Shown here piece by piece: positions 8,451 through 17,175 of a stretch of DNA of 32,028 nt. Below the pieces are notes generated by a model, which had not been told where the DNA came from, ran no database searches, and saw only the letters and a list, made by a program, of their open reading frames with translations. Source of the stretch: RGIG2206 sp045577615 (GTDB lineage: Bacteria; Bacillota; Clostridia; Oscillospirales; Acutalibacteraceae). Position numbers and translations under genes: made by a program. Location of the stretch: the NCBI GenBank assembly GCA_045577615.1, contig JAZNIT010000015.1:1-32028 (forward strand), written 5' to 3'. Each line of letters begins with the position of its first letter. Within the stretch, counting starts at the first letter, position 1.

Positions 8451-8789
8451 TTAACCGGGAGGCCATGCAAGGTTACGGCGGGCCAACAAATGAAAGTGGA
8501 TGTGGCCAACGGTTTGACCGCCATCCTCACCGCAGTTGTTAACCACACGGAAGCCGTTATCAAGCTTTTGCTCGTCGGCAATTTTGGCAACTGCCTCGAA
8601 AACTCTGGCAATATCAACAGAATTTGAACTGTCGATTTTATCGGCACCGCTTATGTGGCGGCGAGGAATTACTATTGCATGAAAGGGGGCTTGAGGGTCT
8701 ATGTCTGCAAAGGCATAGACCTTATCGTCGGAATAAATGGGGGTGGATGGAATCTCGCCCGCTAAAATTTTACAGAAAAGGCAATCCAT
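8451..8789 (-). CDS. HIT family nucleotide-binding hydrolase (Hint type)
   Basis: A 112-residue histidine-triad protein, a purine-nucleoside phosphoramidase type. The triad HIHFHLL is at 96-102, with N-terminal CLFCKI (Cys3/Cys6, zinc-binding in many members) and terminal WPPG. The chosen ATG at 8789 has AAGGAG eight bases upstream; a start at 8843 would overlap the end of alaS. It lies 13 bp after alaS and 32 bp before the PRTase gene on the same strand. Confidence 0.94.
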   Translation of the reverse strand: MDCLFCKILAGEIPSTPIYSDDKVYAFADIDPQAPFHAIVIPRRHISGADKIDSSNSVDIARVFEAVAKIADEQKLDNGFRVVNNCGEDGGQTVGHIHFHLLARRNLAWPPG

Positions 8790-8802
8790 AAAATCACTCC
8801 TT

Positions 8803-11421
8803 TTATTTAAGAAGGTTGGTAACGATTTCGCCAAGGGCTGCAAGTGCGTCGTTAACCTTGGTTACGTCCTTACCGCCTGCCATTGCCATATCGGGCTTAC
8901 CGCCGCCGTTACCGCCTGCAATCTTGGCGATTTCGCGAACGATATTGCCTGCATGGGCTCCTGCTTTGACGGCGTCCTTACCGCAAGCGGTGGCAAAAGT
9001 AACCTTGCCCTCGCCAACGTCGGCAAGCACCATTATAACATCGGAATATTTATCCTTAACAACGTCGCAAGCTGCACGCATATCGCCCCCCCAGAAAACA
9101 GAGGCAACAACACGAAGGTCGCCGATCTTTTGAGCAGAGGCCATAAGGCTGTCAAACTTGCCTGATGCAAGTTGTGCGTTAAGACGGTCAATCTCGGCAT
9201 CCTTGCTCTTGGAGTCGGCAAGAATGGCGGTGATGCGGTCGGCAAGTTCTGCCGCCTTGTTTACCTTTGCAACGGCTACAGCCTGGCTGAGCATTGCGTC
9301 GGTGTTTTGGATAAGCTTCAAGAGGCCTGTGCCTGTTACGGCTTCGATACGGCGTACGCCTGCGGCAACGCTGCCTTCGGATACGATGCGGAAAAGACCA
9401 AGCTTTGAGGTTGAGTCAACGTGGGTGCCGCCGCACAATTCGATAGAATAGCCCTCGGCATTTACAACGCGAACGGTGTCGCCGTACTTTTCACCGAAAA
9501 GTGCCATTGCACCAAGCTTTTTGGCCTCGTCAATGGGCATTTCGGTCATAGTAACGCCTGCGCCGCTCAAAATTGCGGTGTTTACGATTTCTTCGGTTTG
9601 AGCAATCTGCTCTGAGGTCATTGCAGAGAAGTGGGTAAAGTCGAAGCGAACGCTGTCGGCAGTTACCAACTGACCTGCCTGCTCAACGTGGGTGCCGAGC
9701 ACCTTGCGAAGGGCAGCCTGCAAAAGGTGGGCTGCGGTGTGGTTGCGCATAATTGCCAAGCGGCGAGCAGCATCTACCTGTGCGGTAACGGTTGCATCCT
9801 GTGAAAGGGTGCCCTTAGTTACCTTGCCCATATGCATATATACGCCCTCGTTGGTTTTTTGAGTATCCTCAACGGCAAACTCAAAACCGTCGCCGATGAT
9901 AACACCCTTGTCACCTACCTGACCGCCGCTTTCGGCGTAGAAGGCTGTTTTGTCAAGAGCGATAACTGCGTTTTGGCCCTCGTTGGCAGCTACCGCTGCC
10001 TCGTCCTCACAGACGATGCCAAGCACCTTGGCCTCGGCAGAAAGCTCTGTGTAGCCAACAAACTCGGTTGCAGGCAGGTCGGCCAAAAGATTTTGCTCGC
10101 CCTTCCAAGCGTCGGCGCCTGCATTTTTGCGTGCAGCACGGGTATCCTTACGGTATTGGTCGTAGATTTCGCGGAAGGCATCTACATCCACCTCTACACC
10201 GCGGTCGGCAAGAATTTCAACAGTGAGGTCGATGGGGAAGCCATAGGTATCCTGAAGCTTGAAGGCCTCTTCACCCGAAAGCTTGCCGTTGCCGCTTTCA
10301 ACAAAGTTGTCAAGGATTTGCATACCCTGATCAACGGTGCGGGCAAAAGCCTCTTCTTCAACGGTGATAACCTTGGTGATAAGCTCTTGCTTTTCGCGAA
10401 GCTCGGGATAAGCACCCTCGTTTTCGGTGATAACGGTTTCAACTACCTCGTTAAGGAAGGGACGGTTAACACCAAGCAAGCGGCCGTGACGGGCAGCGCG
10501 GCGAAGCAAACGGCGAAGCACGTATCCGCGGCCGTTGTTTGAGGGCATTACGCCATCGCCAATCATAAATACGGTTGAGCGGATGTGGTCGGTTACAACG
10601 CGCAAGGATACGTCTTTTTTGGCATCCTCTTTATAGGTAACACCGCAGATGCGGCTGATGTGCTTCATAATATTCTGAACGGTATCAACCTCAAAAAGGT
10701 TGTCAACGTCCTGCATTACGCAAGCAAGGCGCTCAAGGCCCATACCGGTATCAATGTTCTTTTGAGCAAGCTCGGTATAGTTGCCGTGGCCATCGTTGTT
10801 GAACTGAGAGAAAACGTTGTTCCAGATTTCGATAAAGCGGTCACAATCGCAGCCTACTGCGCAGTCGGGCTTGCCGCAGCCGTGCTTGATGCCGCGGTCA
10901 AAATAAATCTCGGAGCAGGGGCCGCAGGGACCTGAGCCGTGCTCCCAGAAATTATCCTCTTTGCCCAGGCGAACCATATGAGAAGGGTCTACTCCTACCT
11001 CTTTGGTCCAGATATCGAAAGCCTCGTCATCCTCTTCATAAATAGATACGTAAAGAAGCTCTTCGGGGATTTCCATAACCTTGGTGCAGAACTCCCAAGC
11101 CCAGGCAGTTGCCTCGTGCTTGAAGTAGTCGCCGAAGGAGAAGTTGCCAAGCATCTCGAAAAAGGTGCCGTGGCGTGCAGTATGACCTACGCGCTCGATG
11201 TCGGGAGTGCGAATGCATTTTTGACAGGTTGTTACACGCTTGCGAGGGGGAGTTACCTCGCCGGTGAAGAACTTTTTCATAGGTGCCATACCTGAGTTGA
11301 TAAGCAGCAGGCTGTTATCGTTGTTGGGCACAAGTGAATAGCTGGGCAGACGAAGATGCTCCTTTGATTCAAAGAAAGAAAGGTATTTTTCTCTGCATTC
11401 GTTAAGTGAAGTCCATTTCAT
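8803..11421 (-). CDS. alaS: Alanyl-tRNA synthetase
   Basis: An 872-residue enzyme charging tRNA-Ala. Class II aminoacylation domain (GMAPMKKFF, RHGTFFEMLGNFSFGDYF), tRNA-binding region, editing domain with the zinc motifs HTAAH and CGGTH, and the C-terminal oligomerisation domain with GGGKPDMAMAGG. Start is the ATG at 11421 with GGAGG ten bases upstream; reading further upstream would enter the T-box leader. Controlled by its own promoter and an Ala-responsive T-box, which should also affect downstream genes through holA. Confidence 0.97.
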   Translation of the reverse strand: MKWTSLNECREKYLSFFESKEHLRLPSYSLVPNNDNSLLLINSGMAPMKKFFTGEVTPPRKRVTTCQKCIRTPDIERVGHTARHGTFFEMLGNFSFGDYFKHEATAWAWEFCTKVMEIPEELLYVSIYEEDDEAFDIWTKEVGVDPSHMVRLGKEDNFWEHGSGPCGPCSEIYFDRGIKHGCGKPDCAVGCDCDRFIEIWNNVFSQFNNDGHGNYTELAQKNIDTGMGLERLACVMQDVDNLFEVDTVQNIMKHISRICGVTYKEDAKKDVSLRVVTDHIRSTVFMIGDGVMPSNNGRGYVLRRLLRRAARHGRLLGVNRPFLNEVVETVITENEGAYPELREKQELITKVITVEEEAFARTVDQGMQILDNFVESGNGKLSGEEAFKLQDTYGFPIDLTVEILADRGVEVDVDAFREIYDQYRKDTRAARKNAGADAWKGEQNLLADLPATEFVGYTELSAEAKVLGIVCEDEAAVAANEGQNAVIALDKTAFYAESGGQVGDKGVIIGDGFEFAVEDTQKTNEGVYMHMGKVTKGTLSQDATVTAQVDAARRLAIMRNHTAAHLLQAALRKVLGTHVEQAGQLVTADSVRFDFTHFSAMTSEQIAQTEEIVNTAILSGAGVTMTEMPIDEAKKLGAMALFGEKYGDTVRVVNAEGYSIELCGGTHVDSTSKLGLFRIVSEGSVAAGVRRIEAVTGTGLLKLIQNTDAMLSQAVAVAKVNKAAELADRITAILADSKSKDAEIDRLNAQLASGKFDSLMASAQKIGDLRVVASVFWGGDMRAACDVVKDKYSDVIMVLADVGEGKVTFATACGKDAVKAGAHAGNIVREIAKIAGGNGGGKPDMAMAGGKDVTKVNDALAALGEIVTNLLK

Positions 11422-11450
11422 TTTTCGTTTCCTCCATAAAAATAAATAAA

Positions 11451-11672
11451 CCCCGCCCCAAAACAAGGGACGGAGTAAACCGCGGTACCACCCAAATTGC
11501 CGCTTGAAAAGCGACCGCTCGGACCCTTTAACGCAGGGATTACGCCACCCTTTCAGGCGGTGGCTCAAAAGCCGGCACGGTGGCAAATTGGCAGGCACAT
11601 TGCACCAAACTGTGCCCTCTCTAAGCCGAATCTGTAACACCTTTTGCTTTGTCACAGCCAACAAAATTTTAA
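11451..11672 (-). promoter_or_regulatory. T-box riboswitch upstream of alaS
   Basis: On the minus strand the hallmark T-box sequence GGGTGGTACCGCG lies at 11493-11481. A distal stem (GGCACA paired with TGTGCC) contains the AGAGAGG element at its 5' side, as in stem I. The leader ends in a terminator hairpin, CCGTCCC (11473-11467) with GGGGCGG (11459-11453), followed by a T-rich run; the same CCGTCCC can pair with the T-box to form the antiterminator. Uncharged tRNA-Ala should favour read-through. I could not place the specifier codon with certainty. Confidence 0.93.
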
Positions 11673-11679
11673 CAAGGTA

Positions 11680-11708
11680 ATTTTATATCAATTTATCTTT
11701 TTTGTCAA
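11680..11708 (-). promoter_or_regulatory. Sigma-A promoter for the alaS T-box transcript
   Basis: On the minus strand TTGACA (11708-11703) and TAAAAT (11685-11680) are 17 bases apart. The -35 box begins six bases beyond the stop codon of the upstream penicillin-binding protein gene, so there is no room for a terminator between them. Confidence 0.85.
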
Positions 11709-11713
11709 GTGTA

Positions 11714-13279
11714 TTATTCAATTTCGGCCATCATATCACATACATTTTTGAAAACGGGGGCGCAGTCGGCAGAGCCCGACACTCCATCCTCGCAAAGCAC
11801 CACAACGGTGTAGTCTTTCCAAAAGCCTGCAAACCAGGATTGTGTGACCCGTTTGCCCTCGATAAACCATCCCGTTTCAGCAGTGGCTGTTTTGCCTGCT
11901 GCCGCTCCGTATTCTGTTTGGGCCGCTTTGCCTGTGCCCGATTTTACCACCTCGCCCATCATTGCCGCCACCTGCTCTGCCACCTGCTTGGTTATTACTT
12001 GGCGCGGTTGCGCTTGCTTTTGGGTAACGGTTTCACCTTTGATAACGGTGGCCTCTATTATTGACGGGGTGACGAGCCATCCACCGTTGGCGATGGCGGC
12101 AGTCATAACGGCAAGGTGCAGGGGTGAGAGCATCAAATCTCCCTGCCCGAAGGAAAGGTTAGCAAGGGCGGCAGGTTGGGAGGTGAGGCTGCTCAGTTTG
12201 GGCAGGGTGCCTGCAGAGGTGCCAACTCCCTCAAACAGAGTGTATGCACGGTTGAAGCCCAATCTTATGCAAGCGTTATAAAGGTTAGCGGCACCGATTT
12301 TGCCTCCAAGTTCAATAAAGTAGCAGTTGCAGGATTTGGCCATTGCGGCCGTCATTTCAAGGCTGCCATGACCTGTGAGCAGGTTGCAGTTGAAACGATT
12401 AGAGCCTATCATTGTAAAGCCTTGGCAAGAGTGGGTAAAGGTGGGCTCTATGCCCTGCTCAAGCCCTGCGATGGCAACGCATGGCTTGAAAACCGAGCCA
12501 ACATTATAAAGGGACAAGGCACGGTTTATAAGGGCTCCGTCGGTGGAGTTCAACACCTCCCCCACCCTATCGGGAGAAAAGCCGGGAAAGCTTGCCATAC
12601 CTTTTATTTTACCCGTGATGGAATCCATCACTATAATTGCGCCTTTTTCAAGCGGGGTTGACTGACTTTGAAGGATGCGCTGAATGCGGGAATCCAGAGT
12701 GAGCACCACTCCGTCGGTATTTTGTGCGGTGCCGCTCACCACGGCATCAATACCCGAAAGGGCTCTGCCTGTGGCGTCCACCTGATAGGTCACACGCAGA
12801 GGCCTGGTGCTGCCGAGTATTTGTTCATAGGCTCGTTGGATGCCCGTCACTCCCTTGCCCTCGGAGTCAAGATAGCCGATTATATGGGGAGCAAGGCAGT
12901 CGGTGGGCAAGCCTGCATCGACGGTAAAAATTTTGGCATCCTCGCATATGAAATCCACGGGGATTTCGGCCAAAATAGGTTTGCCCGATTTAAGCCGCCG
13001 AAGGGTATCCTTGGCGGCGTTGCCAAGTTGCTCGGTAACGGCTGCCACCGTTTTGGTTGTGGGAATAAGCACCGCCATCCGTTTGGAAGCGGTGTTGGTG
13101 AGCCTTACCATATTGCAGTCGTAGACGGTACCGCGGGGCGTCGCTACTGTCAGGGTATAGCTGCCGCTGTTGGTTGAAGCCGTCTCGGTAAGACCGAAAG
13201 AAAGGCTGCCCACACGATATGCCGACACGCCCAGCATAACCGTTACGGCAAGGGTAATTGCTATCATTCTTTTTCGCAT
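11714..13279 (-). CDS. Penicillin-binding protein, transpeptidase
   Basis: A 521-residue membrane-anchored D,D-transpeptidase-like protein. One N-terminal anchor (about 5-25), a linker/dimerisation region with TPRGTVYDCN, then the penicillin-binding domain. Active-site motifs: SVFK at 262-265 (nucleophile S262), SCN at 316-318, and KTA at 463-465, where KTG is usual. It is of the class B PBP/FtsI-SpoVD type but short. Start ATG has GTGAGGTGG upstream. It is divergent from the DUF4867 gene. A sporulation or division role is possible but not shown. Confidence 0.9.
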   Translation of the reverse strand: MRKRMIAITLAVTVMLGVSAYRVGSLSFGLTETASTNSGSYTLTVATPRGTVYDCNMVRLTNTASKRMAVLIPTTKTVAAVTEQLGNAAKDTLRRLKSGKPILAEIPVDFICEDAKIFTVDAGLPTDCLAPHIIGYLDSEGKGVTGIQRAYEQILGSTRPLRVTYQVDATGRALSGIDAVVSGTAQNTDGVVLTLDSRIQRILQSQSTPLEKGAIIVMDSITGKIKGMASFPGFSPDRVGEVLNSTDGALINRALSLYNVGSVFKPCVAIAGLEQGIEPTFTHSCQGFTMIGSNRFNCNLLTGHGSLEMTAAMAKSCNCYFIELGGKIGAANLYNACIRLGFNRAYTLFEGVGTSAGTLPKLSSLTSQPAALANLSFGQGDLMLSPLHLAVMTAAIANGGWLVTPSIIEATVIKGETVTQKQAQPRQVITKQVAEQVAAMMGEVVKSGTGKAAQTEYGAAAGKTATAETGWFIEGKRVTQSWFAGFWKDYTVVVLCEDGVSGSADCAPVFKNVCDMMAEIE

Positions 13280-13349
13280 TTTGCCACCTCACCATTGTAT
13301 TTTTTGCAAAAAGGTGGGCAAAAAGTCATATTTTTAGCAAATATTTTGT

Positions 13350-13378
13350 TGTAACCCGAAGAGTGTTATGTTATTATA
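13350..13378 (+). promoter_or_regulatory. Promoter for the DUF4867-tyrS pair
   Basis: TTGTAA (13350-13355) and TATTAT (13373-13378) are 17 bases apart, 33 bp before the start codon at 13411. Both hexamers are near consensus. Confidence 0.6.
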
Positions 13379-13410
13379 TAGTATATATGTCTAAAAACGG
13401 AGTGGATAAT

Positions 13411-14061
13411 ATGCTTCAAAAACTACAGTCACTAAACCCCGAGGTTAAGCTTTATTGTGTCACCGACGACCAGTTTGCTCCTTTCGGCAGAGTTATAAAC
13501 ACCGACACCGATCAAATCGTTAAAGTCGGTCAGTCAATTGAGCTGCCCGAAAGCGGTTCAAGCTATGTTCCCTCGGAGCCCCGTTTTGAATGTCTGCCCA
13601 TTGCAGAGGAAATCTGCCGGAATTATTTTGGCGAAATGCCCACTCAGGTTGGCTACTGCTGGGGTCACAGCAATAAGCTGAACGCCTTGGAATGGCACAC
13701 CTCATCAGAGGTTAACATTGCCGTCACCGACCTTGTACTGCTGCTTGCTCCCCTTTGCAAGTTTAAAAACGGCACCATCGATTCATCGGAGGTACGCGGC
13801 TTCTTTGTGCCCAAGGGCACCTGCATTGAGGTTTATGCCACCTCTATGCACTTTTGCCCAATTGAAGTGAGCGAGGGCGGCTTTGGCTGTGTGGTTGCGC
13901 TGCCCAAGGGCACCAACACCGATTTGGAGAATGCTCACGACGACAAGCTTTTGTTCCGCAAAAACAAGTGGATTGCCTGCTGTATGGACAACGAGGCCCT
14001 TATTGCAAGGGGTGTTGTGCCCGGTATCAGCGGTACCAACTATGAAATAAAATACAAATAA
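13411..14061 (+). CDS. DUF4867 family protein
   Basis: A 216-residue soluble protein beginning MLQKLQSLNPEVKLYCVTDD, which matches my recollection of DUF4867, a Firmicute family sometimes found near hexose-metabolism genes. The compact, histidine-containing sequence (GHSNKLNALEWHTSSEV, AATSMHFCPIE-like) suggests a cupin-type fold, but that is inference. The start is the ATG at 13411, with GGAG eight bases upstream; longer in-frame starts run into the promoter. tyrS follows 23 bp later. No sugar genes are adjacent here, so its role is unclear. Confidence 0.75.
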   Translation: MLQKLQSLNPEVKLYCVTDDQFAPFGRVINTDTDQIVKVGQSIELPESGSSYVPSEPRFECLPIAEEICRNYFGEMPTQVGYCWGHSNKLNALEWHTSSEVNIAVTDLVLLLAPLCKFKNGTIDSSEVRGFFVPKGTCIEVYATSMHFCPIEVSEGGFGCVVALPKGTNTDLENAHDDKLLFRKNKWIACCMDNEALIARGVVPGISGTNYEIKYK

Positions 14062-14084
14062 CACCTTTTGGGAGGATTTATAAA

Positions 14085-15308
14085 ATGCAAATTTACGAAG
14101 AACTTAGGGCAAGAGGCCTTATCGCACAGGTAACCGATGAGCCCGAAATCAGAGAGCTTATTAACAACGGCGGCGCCCGTTTTTATATCGGCTTTGACCC
14201 CACTGCCGACTCTTTGCACGTGGGCCACTTTATGGCTCTTTGCCTTATGAAGCGCTTGCAGATGGCAGGCAACAAGCCCGTTGTGCTTATCGGCGGCGGC
14301 ACCGGCTACATCGGCGACCCCTCAGGCAGAACCGATATGCGCTCTATGATGACCCCCGAAACCATTCAGCATAACTGCGACTGCTTCAGAAAGCAGATGG
14401 AGCGCTTTATTGAGTTTGGCGAGGACAAGGCTATCATGGTTAACAACGCCGATTGGCTGTTGAAGCTTAACTACATCGACCTGCTTCGCGACGTCGGTGC
14501 TTGCTTCTCTGTTAACAATATGCTTCGTGCTGAGTGCTACAAGCAGCGTATGGAAAAGGGCCTCAGCTTCCTTGAATTCAACTATATGATTATGCAGTCT
14601 TACGACTTCTATCATTTGCACAACAACTACGGCTGCAACATGCAGTTTGGCGGTGACGACCAGTGGAGCAATATGCTTGGCGGCACCGAGCTTATCCGTA
14701 AAAAGACAGGTCACGACGCATATGCTATGACCATCACCCTGCTTATGAACAGCGAGGGCAAAAAGATGGGCAAAACCGCTAACGGTGCAGTTTGGCTTGA
14801 CCCCAACAAGACCTCTCCCTTTGAGTTCTATCAGTATTGGCGCAATGTTAACGATGCTGACGTTATGAAGTGCATCCGTATGCTCACCTTCATCCCCATC
14901 GAAGAAATCGAAAAGATGGAGGAGTGGGATGACTCTCGCATTAACGAGAAGAAGGAGCTGCTTGCATACGAGCTGACCGCTCTCGTTCACGGCCATGAGG
15001 AGGCTGACAAAGCCAAGACCGCTTCTCACGCTCTTTTTGCAGGTGGCGGTGACGACAGCAATATGCCCACCACCGAGATTAACGCCGCTGATATTGCCGA
15101 GGATGGCGTTGGCATCATTGACCTGCTTATGATGTGCGGTCTTACCCCCAGCAAGGGTGAGGCACGCCGCCTTATTCAGCAGGGCGGTGTTGCCGTCGAT
15201 GAGAAAAAGGTTGAGACTCACGATACGGTAATAAGCAAGGCTGCCTTGGTTGAGGGTGTTAAAATCCGCAAGGGTAAAAAGGTATTCCACAAAGCCATCA
15301 TTAAGTAA
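14085..15308 (+). CDS. tyrS: Tyrosyl-tRNA synthetase
   Basis: A 407-residue class I synthetase. HVGH at 45-48 is the HIGH motif; KMGKT (in GKKMGKTANG) stands for KMSKS. A C-terminal S4-like RNA-binding domain starts around 345 (SKGEARRLIQQGGVAVDEKK). The RBS GGGAGG lies nine to ten bases upstream. It shares a transcript with the DUF4867 gene and, unlike alaS, has no T-box leader. A terminator hairpin follows at 15331. Confidence 0.97.
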   Translation: MQIYEELRARGLIAQVTDEPEIRELINNGGARFYIGFDPTADSLHVGHFMALCLMKRLQMAGNKPVVLIGGGTGYIGDPSGRTDMRSMMTPETIQHNCDCFRKQMERFIEFGEDKAIMVNNADWLLKLNYIDLLRDVGACFSVNNMLRAECYKQRMEKGLSFLEFNYMIMQSYDFYHLHNNYGCNMQFGGDDQWSNMLGGTELIRKKTGHDAYAMTITLLMNSEGKKMGKTANGAVWLDPNKTSPFEFYQYWRNVNDADVMKCIRMLTFIPIEEIEKMEEWDDSRINEKKELLAYELTALVHGHEEADKAKTASHALFAGGGDDSNMPTTEINAADIAEDGVGIIDLLMMCGLTPSKGEARRLIQQGGVAVDEKKVETHDTVISKAALVEGVKIRKGKKVFHKAIIK

Positions 15309-15330
15309 TAAGTAAAAAAAAGAGGCTCCC

Positions 15331-15371
15331 GAGGGAGACACTTCGTAAAGAAGTTGTCTCTCTCGTTTTTT
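15331..15371 (+). terminator. Terminator after tyrS
   Basis: GAGGGAGACA (15331-15340) pairs with a TGTCTCTCTC arm (15355-15364), extended inside by CTTC/GAAG, and is followed by GTTTTTT. It lies 22 bp after the tyrS stop codon. Confidence 0.85.
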
Positions 15372-15387
15372 ATGCTTGCAAAACAAA

Positions 15388-15418
15388 TGACACTTTACAC
15401 GAATTGTGAAAGTGTCAT
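15388..15418. repeat. Perfect inverted repeat
   Basis: ATGACACTTT (15388-15397) and AAAGTGTCAT (15409-15418) form a 10-bp stem, extended by CAC/GTG around a GAATT loop. No T-run follows, so it is not a standard terminator. It lies in the gene-free stretch between tyrS and the converging ABC operon. Confidence 0.8.
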
Positions 15419-15468
15419 AGTGGGTTATATACTTCAAATATTACCTATCTCAAAGGCACGAACAAAAA

Positions 15469-15642
15469 GTGATATTGTGAGACAGGTCTCACAGTGATAT
15501 TTGACCTTTCGGTCAAGTGATATTAAAACCTAAAGGTTTTAGTGATATTTTATTCGCCCTTAAACTGCCAAAAGCAATATCACTTGGGCGAAGTCCAAAT
15601 ATAACTGCGTAGCAATATAACTCGCCGTTAGGCGAATAAAAC
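15469..15642. repeat. Array of small hairpins spaced by GTGATATT
   Basis: Four exact copies of GTGATATT (15469, 15494, 15517, 15542) are separated by three short perfect hairpins (GTGAGAC-type, TGACC/GGTCA and AAAACC/GGTTTT). After a 26-base centre, the complementary 8-mer AATATCAC (15576) and three degenerate versions (15598, 15614, 15635) follow, again separated by short hairpins (TTGG/CCAA, TGC/GCA, TCGCC/GGCGA). The whole is one large imperfect palindrome of eight spacer words with six side hairpins. No coding potential. It may be a mobile or structural repeat (see findings). Confidence 0.85.
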
Positions 15643-15643
15643 T

Positions 15644-15686
15644 GAGGCACCTTCCTTACGGAGGGTGCCTCGAGGGAGCCTTTTTT
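15644..15686. terminator. Hairpin between converging operons, likely terminator
   Basis: GAGGCACCTTCC (15644-15655) pairs with GGAGGGTGCCTC (15660-15671) with one wobble and a TTAC loop. On the plus strand GAGGGAGCC and TTTTTT follow. On the minus strand it follows the ABC permease stop after about 18 bases but with a poor T-run. The segment CTCGAGGGAGCC at its right edge is complementary to GGCTCCC near 15324, forming the outer ends of the repeat-rich stretch. Confidence 0.65.
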
Positions 15687-15688
15687 GT

Positions 15689-16483
15689 TTATTCGAGATT
15701 GAGTTTTTTGGTCATTATTGATTGGGTTATGCGCCAGAATATTGCTGAAATGACAACGTACATAACGATGAATACCAGCAAAAACAGCTGAATTGTCAGA
15801 TAGGGATAACGGGCAAAAAATATTGCTATACCATCTAAAGCACCTGTTGTTGAAAGCACGCTGATAACAATTATTGCAATAGTTGCAACCACCTGACTGA
15901 TTATGTAAATAAGGAAATACGCGCCCACCGACATAAGGATTCGGTTTTTCTTGGCCGTCTGACCGATGGTGATGCAGGTGTAGTACATAAGCATATTAGA
16001 AATTGCAACTGTTAATATAAGCGCAATGATTTCAACCACAAATATCATATCACTCATTGTATTTCGGCTTATAGTGAAATCCAATTGGGACCACATATAC
16101 GAAAGCTCTTCACCGGTTTTTGAGATGATTGATGCCACAAATACGGTTGCGGCACAACCCACCTGGCAAATAATTGCGGCCAACAGCTTCACAAAAATGT
16201 GGGCGGTATGGGTGACAGGCAGGGTCAAGGTCAAATATCCCTCGGCAGAGTACATATTTTTGTAAAAGCGAATAACGCCCACGGCAACCGACATAACCAG
16301 AAGCGCTACGCAGCCCAGCGTAAGCAATAATTCAGAGGAGACTTTGACAATTTCGACATAGGTTGACCCACCCATTGCTTTGAACATTCGGGTTACAAGA
16401 GCGATAACCAGCACCATAGGCAGGAACAAACTGAAGGTGCGGAAATAATAAATAAATTCGTGTCTAAGAAGCTTCTTTACCAT
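15689..16483 (-). CDS. ABC transporter permease (YtrC/ABC-2-like)
   Basis: A 264-residue integral membrane protein with about six hydrophobic segments (around 15-33, 50-72, 105-125, 148-172, 190-215, 230-252). No catalytic motif. It overlaps the ATPase gene by seven bases and is last in a GntR - ATPase - permease operon, so it is probably the membrane partner of that ATPase. Systems of this layout often export or sense envelope-active compounds, but the substrate is unknown. Confidence 0.85.
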   Translation of the reverse strand: MVKKLLRHEFIYYFRTFSLFLPMVLVIALVTRMFKAMGGSTYVEIVKVSSELLLTLGCVALLVMSVAVGVIRFYKNMYSAEGYLTLTLPVTHTAHIFVKLLAAIICQVGCAATVFVASIISKTGEELSYMWSQLDFTISRNTMSDMIFVVEIIALILTVAISNMLMYYTCITIGQTAKKNRILMSVGAYFLIYIISQVVATIAIIVISVLSTTGALDGIAIFFARYPYLTIQLFLLVFIVMYVVISAIFWRITQSIMTKKLNLE

Positions 16484-17175
16484 CTGAATACCTCCCTGAA
16501 CAATGCATCCACGCTCATTTGATTTTCTTCGCGGATTTCATCTATCGTTTTGTGAAGCACGATTTCGCCGTGGTTGATAAATATCGCCTCGTCAAGTACG
16601 GGCTCAATATCGGCAATGATATGGGTGGAGATGATAACCGATGCTTCGGGGTTGTAGTTGTTGATGATGGTGGAAATTATGTAATCTCTCGTTGCGGGGT
16701 CAACGGCGGCGATAGGCTCGTCGAGCACGTATAAAAGAGCATTTCTGCTCATAACCAGGATGAGGCACACCTTTTCTTTATTGCCCTTTGAGAGATTTTT
16801 AAGGCGCATATTCTTGGGCACGCCCAATTTGTTAAGCATCTCATAGGCAAGCTCGGGACGAAAATCGGCATAAAAATCGCAGAACAGCTCGATTATTTGC
16901 TCTACCGTCATCCACGAGGGCAAAAAGTTATTGTCGGGCAGATAGGATACTATCTTTTTGGTTTCTACCCCCGGCATTTTACCGTCAATCAGCAGGTAGC
17001 CCTGTGTGGGGGTAAGCAATCCGTTAATAAGCTTGATAAAGGTAGTTTTGCCCGAACCGTTAGGGCCAAGCAAACCGATAATCCTGCCTTTTTCAATGGT
17101 AAGGTTTACGTTGTTCAAGGCTATAACATTGTTGTAAATTTTAGTTAAGCCTTTGGTTTCAAGTAGATTACTCAT
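16477..17175 (-). CDS. ABC transporter ATP-binding protein
   Basis: A 232-residue ATPase: Walker A GPNGSGKTT (about 37-45), a Q-loop region LPDNNFLPSWM (a Gln is not evident there), signature LSKGNKEKV in place of LSGGQ, Walker B LLYVLDEP, and switch His in ISTHII. The variant signature is common in YtrB-type ATPases. The start at 17175 has AAGGAGG upstream and overlaps the regulator gene by eight bases; an upstream in-frame start lies inside that gene. Confidence 0.93.
   Translation of the reverse strand: MSNLLETKGLTKIYNNVIALNNVNLTIEKGRIIGLLGPNGSGKTTFIKLINGLLTPTQGYLLIDGKMPGVETKKIVSYLPDNNFLPSWMTVEQIIELFCDFYADFRPELAYEMLNKLGVPKNMRLKNLSKGNKEKVCLILVMSRNALLYVLDEPIAAVDPATRDYIISTIINNYNPEASVIISTHIIADIEPVLDEAIFINHGEIVLHKTIDEIREENQMSVDALFREVFRW

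Noticed and set aside
9832..10542. Plus-strand open frame of 236 codons opposite alaS
   Set aside because: Antisense shadow of alaS, with low-complexity content and no start signal.
13280..13330. Promoter for the penicillin-binding protein gene (TACAAT near 13295)
   Set aside because: No acceptable -35 box at 16-18 bases; left unassigned.
14322..15437. Long minus-strand open frame of 371 codons opposite tyrS
   Set aside because: It is antisense to the well-supported tyrS, a common effect of codon bias, with no family resemblance.
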